Below the pieces are notes generated by a model, which ran no database searches, had not been told where the DNA came from, and saw nothing but the letters and a program-made list of their open reading frames with translations. Below are positions 5,802 through 15,025 of a DNA stretch of 64,000 bases, piece after piece (positions within the stretch are counted from its first letter, which is position 1; the number at the start of each line of letters is the position of its first letter). The position numbers were made by a program, and so were the translations under genes. The DNA lies in assembly GCF_009911595.1 (NCBI RefSeq), contig NZ_QWKG01000021.1, forward strand, positions 1-64,000. The letters run 5' to 3'. This DNA comes from Colidextribacter sp. OB.20. GTDB taxonomy: Bacteria; Bacillota; Clostridia; Oscillospirales; Oscillospiraceae.

Positions 5802-6797
5802 ATGCTGAAAAAACCAAAAATTTTGGTCGTGGGCAGCTTTATGATGGACCTGATTGCTTCCACCAGCCGCGCGCCGGCCTCCGGAGAGACTGTCATCGGC
5901 AAGAAATTCCAGACCGCCCCCGGCGGCAAGGGGGCCAACCAGGCCGTCCAGTGCGCCCGCCTGGGCGCTCAGGTCACCATGGTGGGCCAGGTGGGCGACG
6001 ACGCCTTTGGCAAGATTATGCTGGAAACCGCCCAAAAGTCCGGCGTGGATGTCTCCCACGTGACAGTGGACCCCAACGAGTCCTCCGGCGTGGGCCACAT
6101 CGTGCTGGAGGTCACCGAGCACGGCGCTCAGAACCGGATTACCGTCTGCCCCGGGGCCAACTTCACCCTGACAGTGGAGGACGTGGCCTGGCTCAAGGAC
6201 GATATCAAGAACTACGACCTGGTCATGATGCAGTTTGAGCTGCCTATGCCCGTCATCGAGGCGGTGGCCCAGTGGGCCCATGACGCGGGGGTCATTGTCA
6301 TGATTAACCCCGCTCCCGCCGCCCCCATGTCAGACAAGCTGCTGGCCTGCGCCACCTACATCTCCCCCAACGAGCATGAGGCCGCCATCCTGGCTAACCA
6401 CTCCATCAATGTGGACAACGGCATCAACTTTGACGACGTGGAGATTGTCTCCCAGGCCTTCCAGGCCCGGGGGGTGGAGAACCTGATTATCACCATGGGG
6501 GAGAACGGCTCCATCGTGGCGGGCAAAAACGGCATCCATCACACCCACTGCGTCAGGATGCCCCACGTGGCCGACCCCACCGCCGCCGGCGACTCCTTCG
6601 TGGCCGCCTTCTGCACTGGCCTGACCGCCGGCCTGCCTCAGGGCGAGGCCCTGGCCTTCGCCAGCCACACCGCCGCCATCACCGTCTCCCGCATGGGGGC
6701 CATGCCCAGCCTGCCCACCGCGTCGGAGGTTCAGGCGCTGCTCCGGGAGCGGGGCTACAACGGCTTCGACCCTGCGGAGCTGGACGCACTGAAATAA
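5802..6797 (+). CDS. rbsK: Ribokinase-like PfkB-family sugar kinase, 331 aa
   Basis: The PfkB signatures are complete: 'GGKGANQAVQ' near residue 45 binds the sugar, and 'DPTAAGDSF' near residue 260 holds the anion hole and catalytic Asp. The protein would phosphorylate a pentose or related sugar with ATP in the cytosol. It is followed after 19 bases by a SIS-domain protein, and a terminator closes the pair. Ribokinase is the closest family by eye, but no ribose transporter or pyranase is adjacent, so the true substrate may be another sugar or sugar acid. Confidence 0.8.
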   Translation: MLKKPKILVVGSFMMDLIASTSRAPASGETVIGKKFQTAPGGKGANQAVQCARLGAQVTMVGQVGDDAFGKIMLETAQKSGVDVSHVTVDPNESSGVGHIVLEVTEHGAQNRITVCPGANFTLTVEDVAWLKDDIKNYDLVMMQFELPMPVIEAVAQWAHDAGVIVMINPAPAAPMSDKLLACATYISPNEHEAAILANHSINVDNGINFDDVEIVSQAFQARGVENLIITMGENGSIVAGKNGIHHTHCVRMPHVADPTAAGDSFVAAFCTGLTAGLPQGEALAFASHTAAITVSRMGAMPSLPTASEVQALLRERGYNGFDPAELDALK

Positions 6798-6816
6798 TAA
6801 AAAGGAGTAGGTTACT

Positions 6817-7431
6817 ATGCTGAAAACTGAGAGCAAGCAGGCGGTAGAGCAGTTCTTCGCCAGCGTGGACACCGAGTTCAACGCCTTTTTGAAGGCCCGC
6901 ACCGCCGACGAGTACGAGGCTGCCGCCCAGCTCATTCTGGACTCCCAGGCCCAGGGCGGCCGGCTGCACATCACCGGCATCGGCAAGCCCGGCCATGTGT
7001 CCGCCTATATGGCCTCCCTCTTCTCCTCCACCGGCAACCCCTGCTACTTCCTCCACGGCACCGAGGCCGTTCACGGCTCCTGCGGCCAGCTGGCGGCGGG
7101 GGATGTGGTCATCTGCATCTCCAACTCCGGCGAGACCGGCGAGCTGAAGGCCACCGTGCTGGCTATTAAGAACAACGGCTGCAAGATTATCGGCGTATCC
7201 GGCAATCCTGACAGCTGGCTGGCTAAGGAGAGCGACGCCTTCCTCATCGCCGGCGTCAAGGCCGAGGGCGGCCCCCTGAACCGGGCTCCCCGGAACTCCA
7301 TCCTGGCCGAGACCCTCACTCTCCAGGCCCTGTCTGTAGCCCTCCAGGTGGAGAAGGACTGGGACCCCGTCAAATACGTCCGCTGCCACCCAGGCGGAAA
7401 GCTGGGCCAGCTGCGGGAGAACGAAAAATAA
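6817..7431 (+). CDS. SIS-domain sugar phosphate isomerase/binding protein, 204 aa
   Basis: A single SIS domain with 'GIGKPGHVSAYMASLFSSTG' and the phosphate-binding loop 'SNSGETGE' near residue 105. It resembles the N-terminal half of KpsF/GutQ arabinose-5-phosphate isomerases but lacks the CBS domains, as do several sugar-catabolic SIS proteins. A final 'HPGGKLG' matches the KpsF C-terminal signature of the SIS unit. With the kinase upstream it may isomerise the phosphorylated sugar. Substrate unknown. Confidence 0.75.
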   Translation: MLKTESKQAVEQFFASVDTEFNAFLKARTADEYEAAAQLILDSQAQGGRLHITGIGKPGHVSAYMASLFSSTGNPCYFLHGTEAVHGSCGQLAAGDVVICISNSGETGELKATVLAIKNNGCKIIGVSGNPDSWLAKESDAFLIAGVKAEGGPLNRAPRNSILAETLTLQALSVALQVEKDWDPVKYVRCHPGGKLGQLRENEK

Positions 7432-7446
7432 GGAAATATTTACTCT

Positions 7447-7484
7447 GCTCCGCTCCGCCTTTTCAGGCAGAGCGGAGCTTTTTT
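7447..7484 (+). terminator. Intrinsic terminator after kinase-SIS operon
   Basis: GCTCCGCTC (7447-7455) pairs with GAGCGGAGC (7470-7478), followed by six T residues. Confidence 0.9.
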
Positions 7485-7556
7485 CGCACTTTTTTCTATT
7501 CTTTTATCATTCCCCATCTGCTGACGAAATTTTAGACACCCTCCTCCATCTGTCTA

Positions 7557-7585
7557 TTGAAAGAGCCGCCGCCCGCCGTTACAAT
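7557..7585 (+). promoter_or_regulatory. Sigma-A promoter of the exported protein-MMPL operon
   Basis: TTGAAA (7557-7562), 17-bp spacer, TACAAT (7580-7585). A short GC-rich inverted repeat (GCCGGCG...CGCCGGC) follows before the ribosome binding site. Confidence 0.65.
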
Positions 7586-7642
7586 CAACATCAATCTAGG
7601 GCCGGCGCCCTGCCGCCGGCAGTCTTCAAGGAGGAATCACTT

Positions 7643-10396
7643 ATGAAGCAATCCCACCGAAAGCGGCCCCTGGCCCTGGCGATGGCCGTGCTTATGACAG
7701 CGGGCTGCACCCTTCCGGCCTCAGCCGCCTCTATCGGCAGCGGCGTGAGCTCTACCTATGATGAGGCCTACTACGCCACCCTGGACTACTACGGCAACCT
7801 GCTGGAGGGCAGCGTGGTCAAGAGCTATGCCCTCAACGGCGCGGCCAAGATCACCGACTACGGCACCTACGACGAGGTGGTCAACCTCACCGACAGCACC
7901 CCCGCCAAGCTGGGCCAGGGACAGACGGACTTCCAGTTCAGCCAGGCCCCCGGCCACTTCTATTTTGAGGGCAAGACCGCCCAGCCCTTCCAGGACCTGC
8001 CCTGGACCATCACCCTGCGGTACTCCCTCAACGGCGTCCCCGCCCGGGCGGAGGAGCTGGCCGGGCAGAAAGGCGTGGTGGACATCGACCTGGACCTGGT
8101 TCCCAACCGGGCCGCCAGCGCCTACGCCAGGTACAACTACACCCTGGAGGCCATGGCTATCTTCAACGAGGACGACATCCTCTCCCTGGACGCCCCCGGA
8201 GCCCAGGTCCAGCTGGTGGGCAACCTGCGCTCCGTCCTGTTCATGGCCCTGCCTGGGGAGGAGCAGCACTTCACCATCCGGGTGGGCAGTGACGACTTCT
8301 CCTTCAACGGCATGACCATTCTGATGGTGCCCGCCACCCTGAGCCAGCTGGAGGAGATCGCCAAGCTGTCCCAGCGCAAGGACGAGCTGGAGGAGGACTA
8401 CCGGGCCCTGTCCGGCAGTCTGGACGCCCTGCTGGACGCTCTGAACGACATCCAGGACGGGCTGTACGCCTCCGCCAACGGCCTGGATCAGCTGGACAAG
8501 GCCCGGGGCACCATCTCTGGCGGCAAGGGTCAGCTCTATGACGAGGCCGGCGTTCTCCGGGGCGACCTGTCCGGCATCGCCGACCTGCTGGAGCCGGCGG
8601 AGCAGCGGATTCAGATCCTGAGCCAGACCATTGCCAGCTCCAAACTCACCCTGAACGAGATGACCGACACCGCCGTGTCCCTGAAGCATCAGCTGGACGG
8701 GATAGAGGCCGCCCTGGAAAGCCTGGCCGACGGCACCGGAGATGTGAAGCAGGTGGTCTACGGCCTGGCGGACATGAAGGACAGTCTCCGCCGGCTGGAG
8801 CGGTCCCTGGACAACAGCCACATCAGCTCAGGCGGCTCCTCCGACAGCTCCACCCCTGGCACGGCCCTGGTGAACCAGGTGAAGGAGGTCCACAGGGCCT
8901 ATGAGACCGCCAGAGACGGAGGCAGAACGGCCGCCTTCACCGCCCTGCTGATGCTCCAAGGGGAGAGCTCCTCCAGTGCCAGTGAGAAGGCCGCGGCTGC
9001 CGCCCCCCTGGCCGAGGCGCTGTCCGCCGGTGCCACGGAGGAGATGATTATCGCCAGTCAGACGAAAAAGGTGATCTTCGAAAAGGTCCCCGGGGTCACA
9101 GAGGACACCTATGAGGCGGTCCTGGCCTCCCCCACCGGAGCGGCCATCCAGGCCCAGGTGGCTCAGACGGTCCGGGCTCAGCTCCCCGAGGTGAAAAAGC
9201 TGGACGGCCTGTACCAGGTGGCTCAGAGCAGCTCCTTCCAGACCTTCTGCGAAAATCTGCCCGGCGTCTCCAAATCCCAGGCCAAGCAGATGGCCGACCT
9301 GTGGACCATCTATAGCAACGGCGGGACCCCGGCGGCAGGCGGCATGATGTCCGGGGCCCTGGCGGGCAGTATGCTCAGCGGCAGGCTCCTTCTGGCCTCC
9401 GCGGGAATCTCCGACACCCAGGACAGCACCCCCGGCGTCGTCCCCCGGGATACTCCGTCCGACTCCGGCAGCGAGCCCGCCCCGGACAGCGGCAGTTCCC
9501 CCGAGTCTGACCCCGACGGCAGCGCCTCACCCGACTCTGACAGCGAGCCCGCGCCGGACAGCGGCGACTCCGCCCCCGATTCCGACAAAAGCTCCGTGGG
9601 CAGTGCGGCGGTGGATCTCATCGCCAACGGCCTGGATTCGGCCAACGCCAAGATCAGCGCCATCCAGAAGGAGCTGAACAACACCCTCAAGCGCATCGCC
9701 ACCCCTACCGCCGACGTGGTGGGCAAGCTGGCAAGCCTGTGCGACGACATCGGCGAGCTGGCTGACCTGCTGGACGACGCGGAGGACCTGGCCTATGCGC
9801 TGAGTCAGACCTCCGGAAAGCTGTCCTCTATTCTGGACAGCGTGGACGCCCTGCGGCTCACTCTGAACGAGTATGAGCCCACCCTTCAGGAGGGGCTGAC
9901 CTCCATGGGAAGCCTGTCCACCGCCGCCGTCACCACCCTGCGGGACATGGAGACCCTGCTGGCCGACACCGAGTCCCTGATGCGGACCTCCGGCGTCCAG
10001 CTGGACGCCGGCACCAGGCAGACCCTCCGGGGGCTAGCCTCCACCCTGAGGCAGACAGGCGCGGCCCTGTCCACCACCCAGAACGTAAAGAACTCGAAAA
10101 ACGCCCTCACCGGCATCATCGAGGACACCTGGCACGAATACACCGGCGACATCAACAACATTCTGCTCATGGACGCCGAGGCCCGGGCGGTCTCCCTCAC
10201 CGATCCCCGCAACCCCATCCCCTCCAGCGTCCAGGTTTTGATCCGCACTCAGGAGATCAAGGCAGAGGATGGGGAGGCGTCCGGCCTGACTGCCGAGCCG
10301 CTGTCCGCCAAGACCGCCGACAACGGCACCTTCTGGAGCCGGGTGGCCCAGATGTTCAAGGACTTCTGGCTGTTCCTGACCGGCATCTTCCGCTGA
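7643..10396 (+). CDS. Exported coiled-coil protein partnered with an MMPL transporter, 917 aa
   Basis: Start ATG follows AAGGAGG. A signal peptide ends near 'ASAAS' (residues ~27-31). The first ~240 residues are beta-rich, then come long heptad-patterned helices (residues ~250-390 and 680-840), a Ser/Asp/Pro-rich acidic linker near 600-650, and a C-terminal hydrophobic helix ending 'FWLFLTGIFR' that may anchor it. The architecture resembles YhgE/Pip-like and other periplasmic-adaptor-like proteins found with MMPL exporters in Gram-positives. It is 14 bases upstream of the MMPL gene, so the two very likely form one export system. Cargo unknown. Confidence 0.75.
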   Translation: MKQSHRKRPLALAMAVLMTAGCTLPASAASIGSGVSSTYDEAYYATLDYYGNLLEGSVVKSYALNGAAKITDYGTYDEVVNLTDSTPAKLGQGQTDFQFSQAPGHFYFEGKTAQPFQDLPWTITLRYSLNGVPARAEELAGQKGVVDIDLDLVPNRAASAYARYNYTLEAMAIFNEDDILSLDAPGAQVQLVGNLRSVLFMALPGEEQHFTIRVGSDDFSFNGMTILMVPATLSQLEEIAKLSQRKDELEEDYRALSGSLDALLDALNDIQDGLYASANGLDQLDKARGTISGGKGQLYDEAGVLRGDLSGIADLLEPAEQRIQILSQTIASSKLTLNEMTDTAVSLKHQLDGIEAALESLADGTGDVKQVVYGLADMKDSLRRLERSLDNSHISSGGSSDSSTPGTALVNQVKEVHRAYETARDGGRTAAFTALLMLQGESSSSASEKAAAAAPLAEALSAGATEEMIIASQTKKVIFEKVPGVTEDTYEAVLASPTGAAIQAQVAQTVRAQLPEVKKLDGLYQVAQSSSFQTFCENLPGVSKSQAKQMADLWTIYSNGGTPAAGGMMSGALAGSMLSGRLLLASAGISDTQDSTPGVVPRDTPSDSGSEPAPDSGSSPESDPDGSASPDSDSEPAPDSGDSAPDSDKSSVGSAAVDLIANGLDSANAKISAIQKELNNTLKRIATPTADVVGKLASLCDDIGELADLLDDAEDLAYALSQTSGKLSSILDSVDALRLTLNEYEPTLQEGLTSMGSLSTAAVTTLRDMETLLADTESLMRTSGVQLDAGTRQTLRGLASTLRQTGAALSTTQNVKNSKNALTGIIEDTWHEYTGDINNILLMDAEARAVSLTDPRNPIPSSVQVLIRTQEIKAEDGEASGLTAEPLSAKTADNGTFWSRVAQMFKDFWLFLTGIFR

Positions 10397-10410
10397 AAGG
10401 AGAGACCCCC

Positions 10411-12522
10411 ATGCTGGAAAAAATCGCCCGCTGGCTGACACGGAAGCCAAAGCTGGTAGCACTGACCGCCCTGCTGATGCTCATCCCCTCCGCCCTGGGG
10501 TACATCGGCACCCGGGTGAACTACGACATCCTCACCTACCTGCCCCAGGACCTGGAGTCCTCCCAGGGGGAGCGGCTGCTGGAGGAGCCCTTTCACATGG
10601 CGGCCACCAGCATGCTCATTGTGGAGGATATGCCCGCCGCCTACACCAACGGCCTGATCAATGAGATCAGGAAGGTTCCCAATGTCTCCAACGCCGTGTG
10701 GCTGTCCAACGCGGTGGGCATCCAGATTCCTCTGGACTTCATCCCCGCCGGCCTGCGGGACATGTTTTTCGCCGGCGAGGCCACTATGATGATTATCCAG
10801 TACGACAAATCCGGCGCTGACGAGGAGACCATGGAGGCCATCGAGAATGTGCGCAGGCTGTGCAATGAGAAGTGCTTCCTGGCCGGCTTCTCAGTGGTCA
10901 TCAAGGACACCAAGGATCTGGTGGACAGAGAGCTGCCTGTCTATGTGGGGCTGGCCGTGCTGCTGTCTCTCATCGCTATGTCCCTGACGATGGAATCCAC
11001 CGTCCTGCCCTTCGTCTTTCTGACCAGCATCGGCATGGCCATCGTCTATAACTTCGGCACCAACATCTTCCTGGGCCAGATCTCCTACATCACCCAGGCC
11101 ATCGCCGCCGTCCTCCAGCTGGGGGTCACCATGGATTACTCCATCTTCCTCTACCACCGCTACCAGGAGGAGAAATCCCGTTACGAGGACAAGCGGGACG
11201 CTATGTCTCAGGCCATTGTGGCCGCCTTTACCTCCCTGTCCGGCTCCAGCCTGACCACCATCGCCGGCTTTATCGCCCTGTGCTTCATGCGCCTGACTCT
11301 TGGCCGGGATATCGGCATTGTCATGGCCAAGGGCGTGGTGCTGGGGGTCGCCACCGTCATTCTGGTCCTGCCCGCCCTCCTGCTGCTGTTCGATAAGCAG
11401 ATTGAAAAGCACAGGCACCGCAGCCTGCTGCCCGATTTCAGCCGGGTCAACAGCTGGGTGGTCCGGCATCGGAAGGGCTTTGCCATTGTATTCCTGGTCC
11501 TCTTCGCCCCGGCGCTGTACGCCCAGTCCCACACCGCCGTCTACTACAAGCTGGACGAGGCCCTGCCTCAGGATATGGCCTCCATCGTGGCCAACAGCAA
11601 GCTCAAGGACGAGTTTGACATGGCCGTCTCCCACTTTGCCGTTCTCCGGGACGACATCCCGGCCGCCGACATGAACCAGCTGGAGGAGAGCCTCCGGGAG
11701 GTGGAGGGCGTCACCTCGGTGCTGTCCTACCACGCCCTGCTGGGCTCCGGCATCCCGGATTTCTTCATCCCCCAGGATGTGCGGAACATGCTCCGGCAGG
11801 AGGGCTGGCAGCTGATGATGATTAACTCCCAGTTCGCCACCGCCTCCGACGCGGTGTCCGCCCAGCTGGACTCCCTGAACGCCATCCTCAAGCAGTACGA
11901 CCCGGGCGCCATGATTACCGGCGAGGCCGCCCTCACTGACGACCTGATTAAGACCTCCGCCGTGGATTTCCAGGTGACCAACTACATCTCCATCGCCGCC
12001 ATCCTGCTGATTGTGGCCTGGGTGTTCCGGTCGGCGTCCATGCCGGTAGTGCTGGTGGCCGCCATCGAGCTGGCTATTTTCATCAACCAGGGCATCCCCT
12101 ACTTCACCGGCACGGTGATCCCCTTCGTCTCCCCCACCATCATCGGCTGTGTCCAGCTGGGAGCTACGGTGGACTACGCCATCCTGCTGGCTACCCGCTT
12201 CCGGGAGGAGCTCCAGTCCGGCAAGGACCGGGTGGAGGCCATCCAAATCGCCGCCACCGCCTCTGACGGCTCCATCATCACCAGCTCCCTGGTCATGTTC
12301 TGCGCCACCCTGTGGGTGGGCCTGATCTCTGAGATCGAGATTATCAGCTCTATCTGCACCATGCTGGCCCGGGGCGCCCTCATTTCCGCCCTGGTGAGCA
12401 TCTTCCTTATGCCCCCGGTGCTGTGTGTCTGCGAGCCCCTCATCCAAAAAACCAGCCTCCACTGGCGGCAGGCCGCCCCCGTCCGGGAGCGCAGGCTGCG
12501 TTTCGCTGCTCACACCTCCTGA
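10411..12522 (+). CDS. MMPL/RND-family transporter, 703 aa
   Basis: The protein has the duplicated RND layout: one transmembrane helix, an extracytoplasmic domain, and a helix bundle, twice. Each bundle has its signature, 'GVTMDYSIFLYHRYQEE' near residue 240 and 'GATVDYAILLATRFREE' near residue 585, with Asp residues that relay protons. MMPL exporters move lipids, siderophores, antibiotics or cell-surface components. It is co-transcribed with the exported coiled-coil protein and faces a TetR-family gene. Substrate unknown. Confidence 0.9.
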   Translation: MLEKIARWLTRKPKLVALTALLMLIPSALGYIGTRVNYDILTYLPQDLESSQGERLLEEPFHMAATSMLIVEDMPAAYTNGLINEIRKVPNVSNAVWLSNAVGIQIPLDFIPAGLRDMFFAGEATMMIIQYDKSGADEETMEAIENVRRLCNEKCFLAGFSVVIKDTKDLVDRELPVYVGLAVLLSLIAMSLTMESTVLPFVFLTSIGMAIVYNFGTNIFLGQISYITQAIAAVLQLGVTMDYSIFLYHRYQEEKSRYEDKRDAMSQAIVAAFTSLSGSSLTTIAGFIALCFMRLTLGRDIGIVMAKGVVLGVATVILVLPALLLLFDKQIEKHRHRSLLPDFSRVNSWVVRHRKGFAIVFLVLFAPALYAQSHTAVYYKLDEALPQDMASIVANSKLKDEFDMAVSHFAVLRDDIPAADMNQLEESLREVEGVTSVLSYHALLGSGIPDFFIPQDVRNMLRQEGWQLMMINSQFATASDAVSAQLDSLNAILKQYDPGAMITGEAALTDDLIKTSAVDFQVTNYISIAAILLIVAWVFRSASMPVVLVAAIELAIFINQGIPYFTGTVIPFVSPTIIGCVQLGATVDYAILLATRFREELQSGKDRVEAIQIAATASDGSIITSSLVMFCATLWVGLISEIEIISSICTMLARGALISALVSIFLMPPVLCVCEPLIQKTSLHWRQAAPVRERRLRFAAHTS

Positions 12523-12528
12523 CAGCAG

Positions 12529-12568
12529 AAAGCCGCTCCGTATCCCCCGGCGGGGCACGGAGCGGCTT
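12529..12568. terminator. Stem-loop between converging MMPL and TetR genes
   Basis: AAAGCCGCTCCGT (12529-12541) pairs with ACGGAGCGGCTT (12557-12568). The T-runs are short on both sides, so termination may be weak. Confidence 0.6.
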
Positions 12569-12576
12569 CATATACT

Positions 12577-13122
12577 TTAAATCTGGGTTCCATCTCCCCT
12601 GCGGCTCAGTATCAACGCATAGACCCGGTGGAAATAAGCGGAGACGTCGTCCTTCATGCCGGTGTTCAGCCAGTCGATGATGTGTCCAAAGCAGGCGCAT
12701 TTGTGGTATCGGACCAGCATGTCCTTGTCCTCCCGCCCGATCTCCTGATCGGCGAAGGCGGCGTCGATATAGGTGTCCACCACATAGCGGCAGACCTCCA
12801 TCAGATACCGCTCAAAGACGTCCCGGCTCATAGAGTTGTATATATGGAGCACCGCCCGCCTGTGGTCCAGGACAAACTCCAGCGCCGCGTCGAAGCTGTC
12901 CTCCATGGAGTCGATGCTGGGGTGGTCGGAGATCAGGTCCTGGACCCGCTCGGCGATAATCTCCTCCAGCAGGGCGGGCAGGTCCTCGAAGTGGTAGTAG
13001 AAGGAGTTGCGGTTGATGCCGCAGGCCTCCACGATGTCCTTCACCGTAATCCGGTTCAGGGGGCGCTCATCCAGCAGGGCAACAAAGGTCTCCTTAATTG
13101 CTTTCTTGGTAAAATTTGGCAT
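12577..13122 (-). CDS. TetR/AcrR-family transcriptional regulator, 181 aa
   Basis: The N-terminal helix-turn-helix reads 'ITVKDIVEACGINRNSFYYHFEDLPALL', a clear TetR recognition helix. The C-terminal ligand domain ('DMLVRYHKCACFGHIIDWLNTGM') resembles the TetR_C group of Firmicutes regulators such as DhaS-like proteins. The gene converges on the MMPL operon and is the most likely local regulator of it. It lies 31 bases downstream of the DUF2971 gene, so the two may share a transcript. Confidence 0.85.
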   Translation of the reverse strand: MPNFTKKAIKETFVALLDERPLNRITVKDIVEACGINRNSFYYHFEDLPALLEEIIAERVQDLISDHPSIDSMEDSFDAALEFVLDHRRAVLHIYNSMSRDVFERYLMEVCRYVVDTYIDAAFADQEIGREDKDMLVRYHKCACFGHIIDWLNTGMKDDVSAYFHRVYALILSRRGDGTQI

Positions 13123-13153
13123 AGAACAGTACCTCCTTCACCCCAGAGCCGGG

Positions 13154-13987
13154 CTAGATTGTGACCCGCAGGGGGCAGTCTGACAGAGACACCCGCTCCG
13201 CCAGAGCGCAAAGCCCGTTGTCCCGCAGGTAATCCTGAAAAATTGCCATGGACTGGGTGGAGTCCGGCCCGATGATGATCTCGGTCACCAGGTCCTCCAG
13301 GCCGATGCCCGCCTCCCCGCACATGGCCCGCAGGTCCAGGGGGTAATATTTCTTGATCCGCTCCTTGGTCACGTGGTAGCAGGGCTCCACGTTGAGCCCG
13401 TCCTTCCCGAAGGGGGAGACCACCAGCCGCATCTCGTACTCTGAGGAGAATGACGGGTGCTTGAAGGACACCGAGCAGGCCCAGGCCTCACACATGGCCC
13501 GCCGGATCTCCGGATCCTCACCGGACAGCTGCCTCCCCTCCCGGATCAGCCGGCAGAACTCCTCCACCATGGGGTGGCCGGCCATGTCGTCCTGATAAAA
13601 GACCGCCTGGAGGGACAGCGCCCCCTTGGCCATCCTCTGCATATGCTCCCGGCGGAAGCCGATGCACACCCCTCTGCCCCGGTTCCCGTACCGCTCCCAC
13701 TGGGCCGCGTCGTCCCGGTGGAAGGAGAAGCAGGCGGCGAAGGCGGAATACTCCTTCTTCAGCTCCTCTCGGAACAGGGCCTTCACTGCGTTGGCATGTT
13801 CTCCGCCGCCCCCGCTCTCCAGCCGCTCCACAATGGCGCTGCAAAGACGGTTCATAAAGTGCCGCATCTCTGCCGAGTCATTCATGCGCAGGACGTTGTT
13901 CACCCTGAGCTGAGCACAGCGCAGGATGCCGTCCACAGCCTGAAAGTCTGTGTAATGATAGAGAATCTTTTTGTCCGTCCGGCTCAT
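13154..13987 (-). CDS. DUF2971 family protein, 277 aa
   Basis: The family pattern is present: 'YHYTDFQAVDGIL' at the N-terminus, 'RMNDSAEM', 'CFSFHRDDAAQWERYGNRGRGVCIGF' in the middle (residues ~88-113), and a C-terminal 'IIIGPDS' strand. The DUF2971 fold has similarity to ADP-ribosyltransferase-like proteins in some analyses, but no activity is established. The start has GGAGGGC upstream. It lies upstream of the TetR gene on the same strand. Confidence 0.8.
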   Translation of the reverse strand: MSRTDKKILYHYTDFQAVDGILRCAQLRVNNVLRMNDSAEMRHFMNRLCSAIVERLESGGGGEHANAVKALFREELKKEYSAFAACFSFHRDDAAQWERYGNRGRGVCIGFRREHMQRMAKGALSLQAVFYQDDMAGHPMVEEFCRLIREGRQLSGEDPEIRRAMCEAWACSVSFKHPSFSSEYEMRLVVSPFGKDGLNVEPCYHVTKERIKKYYPLDLRAMCGEAGIGLEDLVTEIIIGPDSTQSMAIFQDYLRDNGLCALAERVSLSDCPLRVTI

Positions 13988-14074
13988 CGCGTGCCCTCCG
14001 TTCCCCCGGCGGACCCTCCGCCACCCATTTTATTGTCCTTCTAGAGCAATATGCAGAATGATTGACAGCGGCTT

Positions 14075-14150
14075 GTAGGGGCGGACATTGTCCGCCCGCT
14101 CTGCCGGTACACACCGCATGATTGTCCGGGCGCACAATGTGCGCCCCTAC
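14075..14150. repeat. Intergenic palindromic repeat, family A, copy 1 (76 bp)
   Basis: Terminal inverted repeats GTAGGGGC/GCCCCTAC enclose two inner palindromes, GGCGGACAATGTCCGCC-like on the left and GGGCGCACAATGTGCGCCC on the right. Related copies lie at 40501-40548 and 54685-54705. Resembles a REP/MITE-type non-coding element. Confidence 0.8.
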
Positions 14151-14234
14151 ATGGTGTCATATATTCTGATGATTGCTATAAAATTAGTATACCGCATCGG
14201 AGCGGAGAAATCAAACTTTGTTTTCAAAGAGAAA

Positions 14235-14263
14235 AGACTCCCGCCATTTTTGGACGGGAGTCT
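14235..14263 (-). terminator. Intrinsic terminator of the SDR operon
   Basis: AGACTCCCG (14235-14243) pairs with CGGGAGTCT (14255-14263). On the minus strand the stem is followed by TTTTC, and on the plus strand by TTTTTC, so it may work both ways. Confidence 0.8.
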
Positions 14264-14273
14264 TTTTCTCTCT

Positions 14274-15014
14274 TTACCAGCGGTTGAAGCCCCGCAGGAC
14301 CAGCACCTGGCTGTTCATCCCCTTGCTCATGTCGCTGGCCAGGAAGAGGGCGGCGTCAGCCATGGTGTCCGTGCTGAACACATCCCCTCCGGCCTGGAGG
14401 ATGAACTCCCGGCGCTCCGATTTCTGGAACAGCTCGGTGTCCACCGGGCCGGGGCAGATGGCGTTGATGCGGACATTCTGCTCCAGCTTGCGCACCTCGT
14501 CTCCCAGAGCCTGGGTGAAGCAGACCACGGCGGCCTTGCTGGCCGAGTAGGCCGCGCTGCCCGGCAGGCCCCGGAGGGCCGCGCCGCTGCCGATGTTGAT
14601 GATGTTGCCCGCCTTCCGCTCCAGCATCCCGGGGAGGAAGGCGCGGGTCACCAGCATGACGCTGCGCATGTTGGTGGTCATAATCTCGTCAAAGGTCTCG
14701 ATTGGCATCTCCAGGAAGGGCATTTCCCTGCTGATGCCCGCGTTGTTCACCAGAATATCCACCTGGCCGTGGGCCTCCAGGACCTCTTTTGCCAGCTTCT
14801 CCACCTGGTCCGCCTGGGACACGTCCGCCTGGAAGCAGGCGGCCTGTCCTCCCTGGGCCCGGATCTCCTCCGCCACCGGCTCCAGGCCGGACAGCTTACG
14901 GCCCACCAGCAGGATTTTGGCCCCCTGTCCGGCGAATTTCACCGCGATGCCCTTGCCGATCCCCCGGGAGCCCCCGGTGATCAGGGCGTTTTTTCCTTGC
15001 AGCATGTTCTCCAT
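14274..15014 (-). CDS. Short-chain dehydrogenase/reductase, 246 aa
   Basis: NAD(P)-binding 'TGGSRGIG' at residues 13-20, 'NNAG' near 90, catalytic Ser in 'INIGSG' and the YSASK active-site Tyr/Lys near 155. It belongs to the FabG-like group of classical SDRs. It is last in a leftward series (TRAP transporter, SDR, hydroxyacid dehydrogenase, this gene) and therefore more likely acts in sugar or sugar-acid oxidation than in fatty acid synthesis. Substrate not determinable from sequence. Confidence 0.85.
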   Translation of the reverse strand: MENMLQGKNALITGGSRGIGKGIAVKFAGQGAKILLVGRKLSGLEPVAEEIRAQGGQAACFQADVSQADQVEKLAKEVLEAHGQVDILVNNAGISREMPFLEMPIETFDEIMTTNMRSVMLVTRAFLPGMLERKAGNIINIGSGAALRGLPGSAAYSASKAAVVCFTQALGDEVRKLEQNVRINAICPGPVDTELFQKSERREFILQAGGDVFSTDTMADAALFLASDMSKGMNSQVLVLRGFNRW

Positions 15015-15025
15015 TAGAACGCCTC

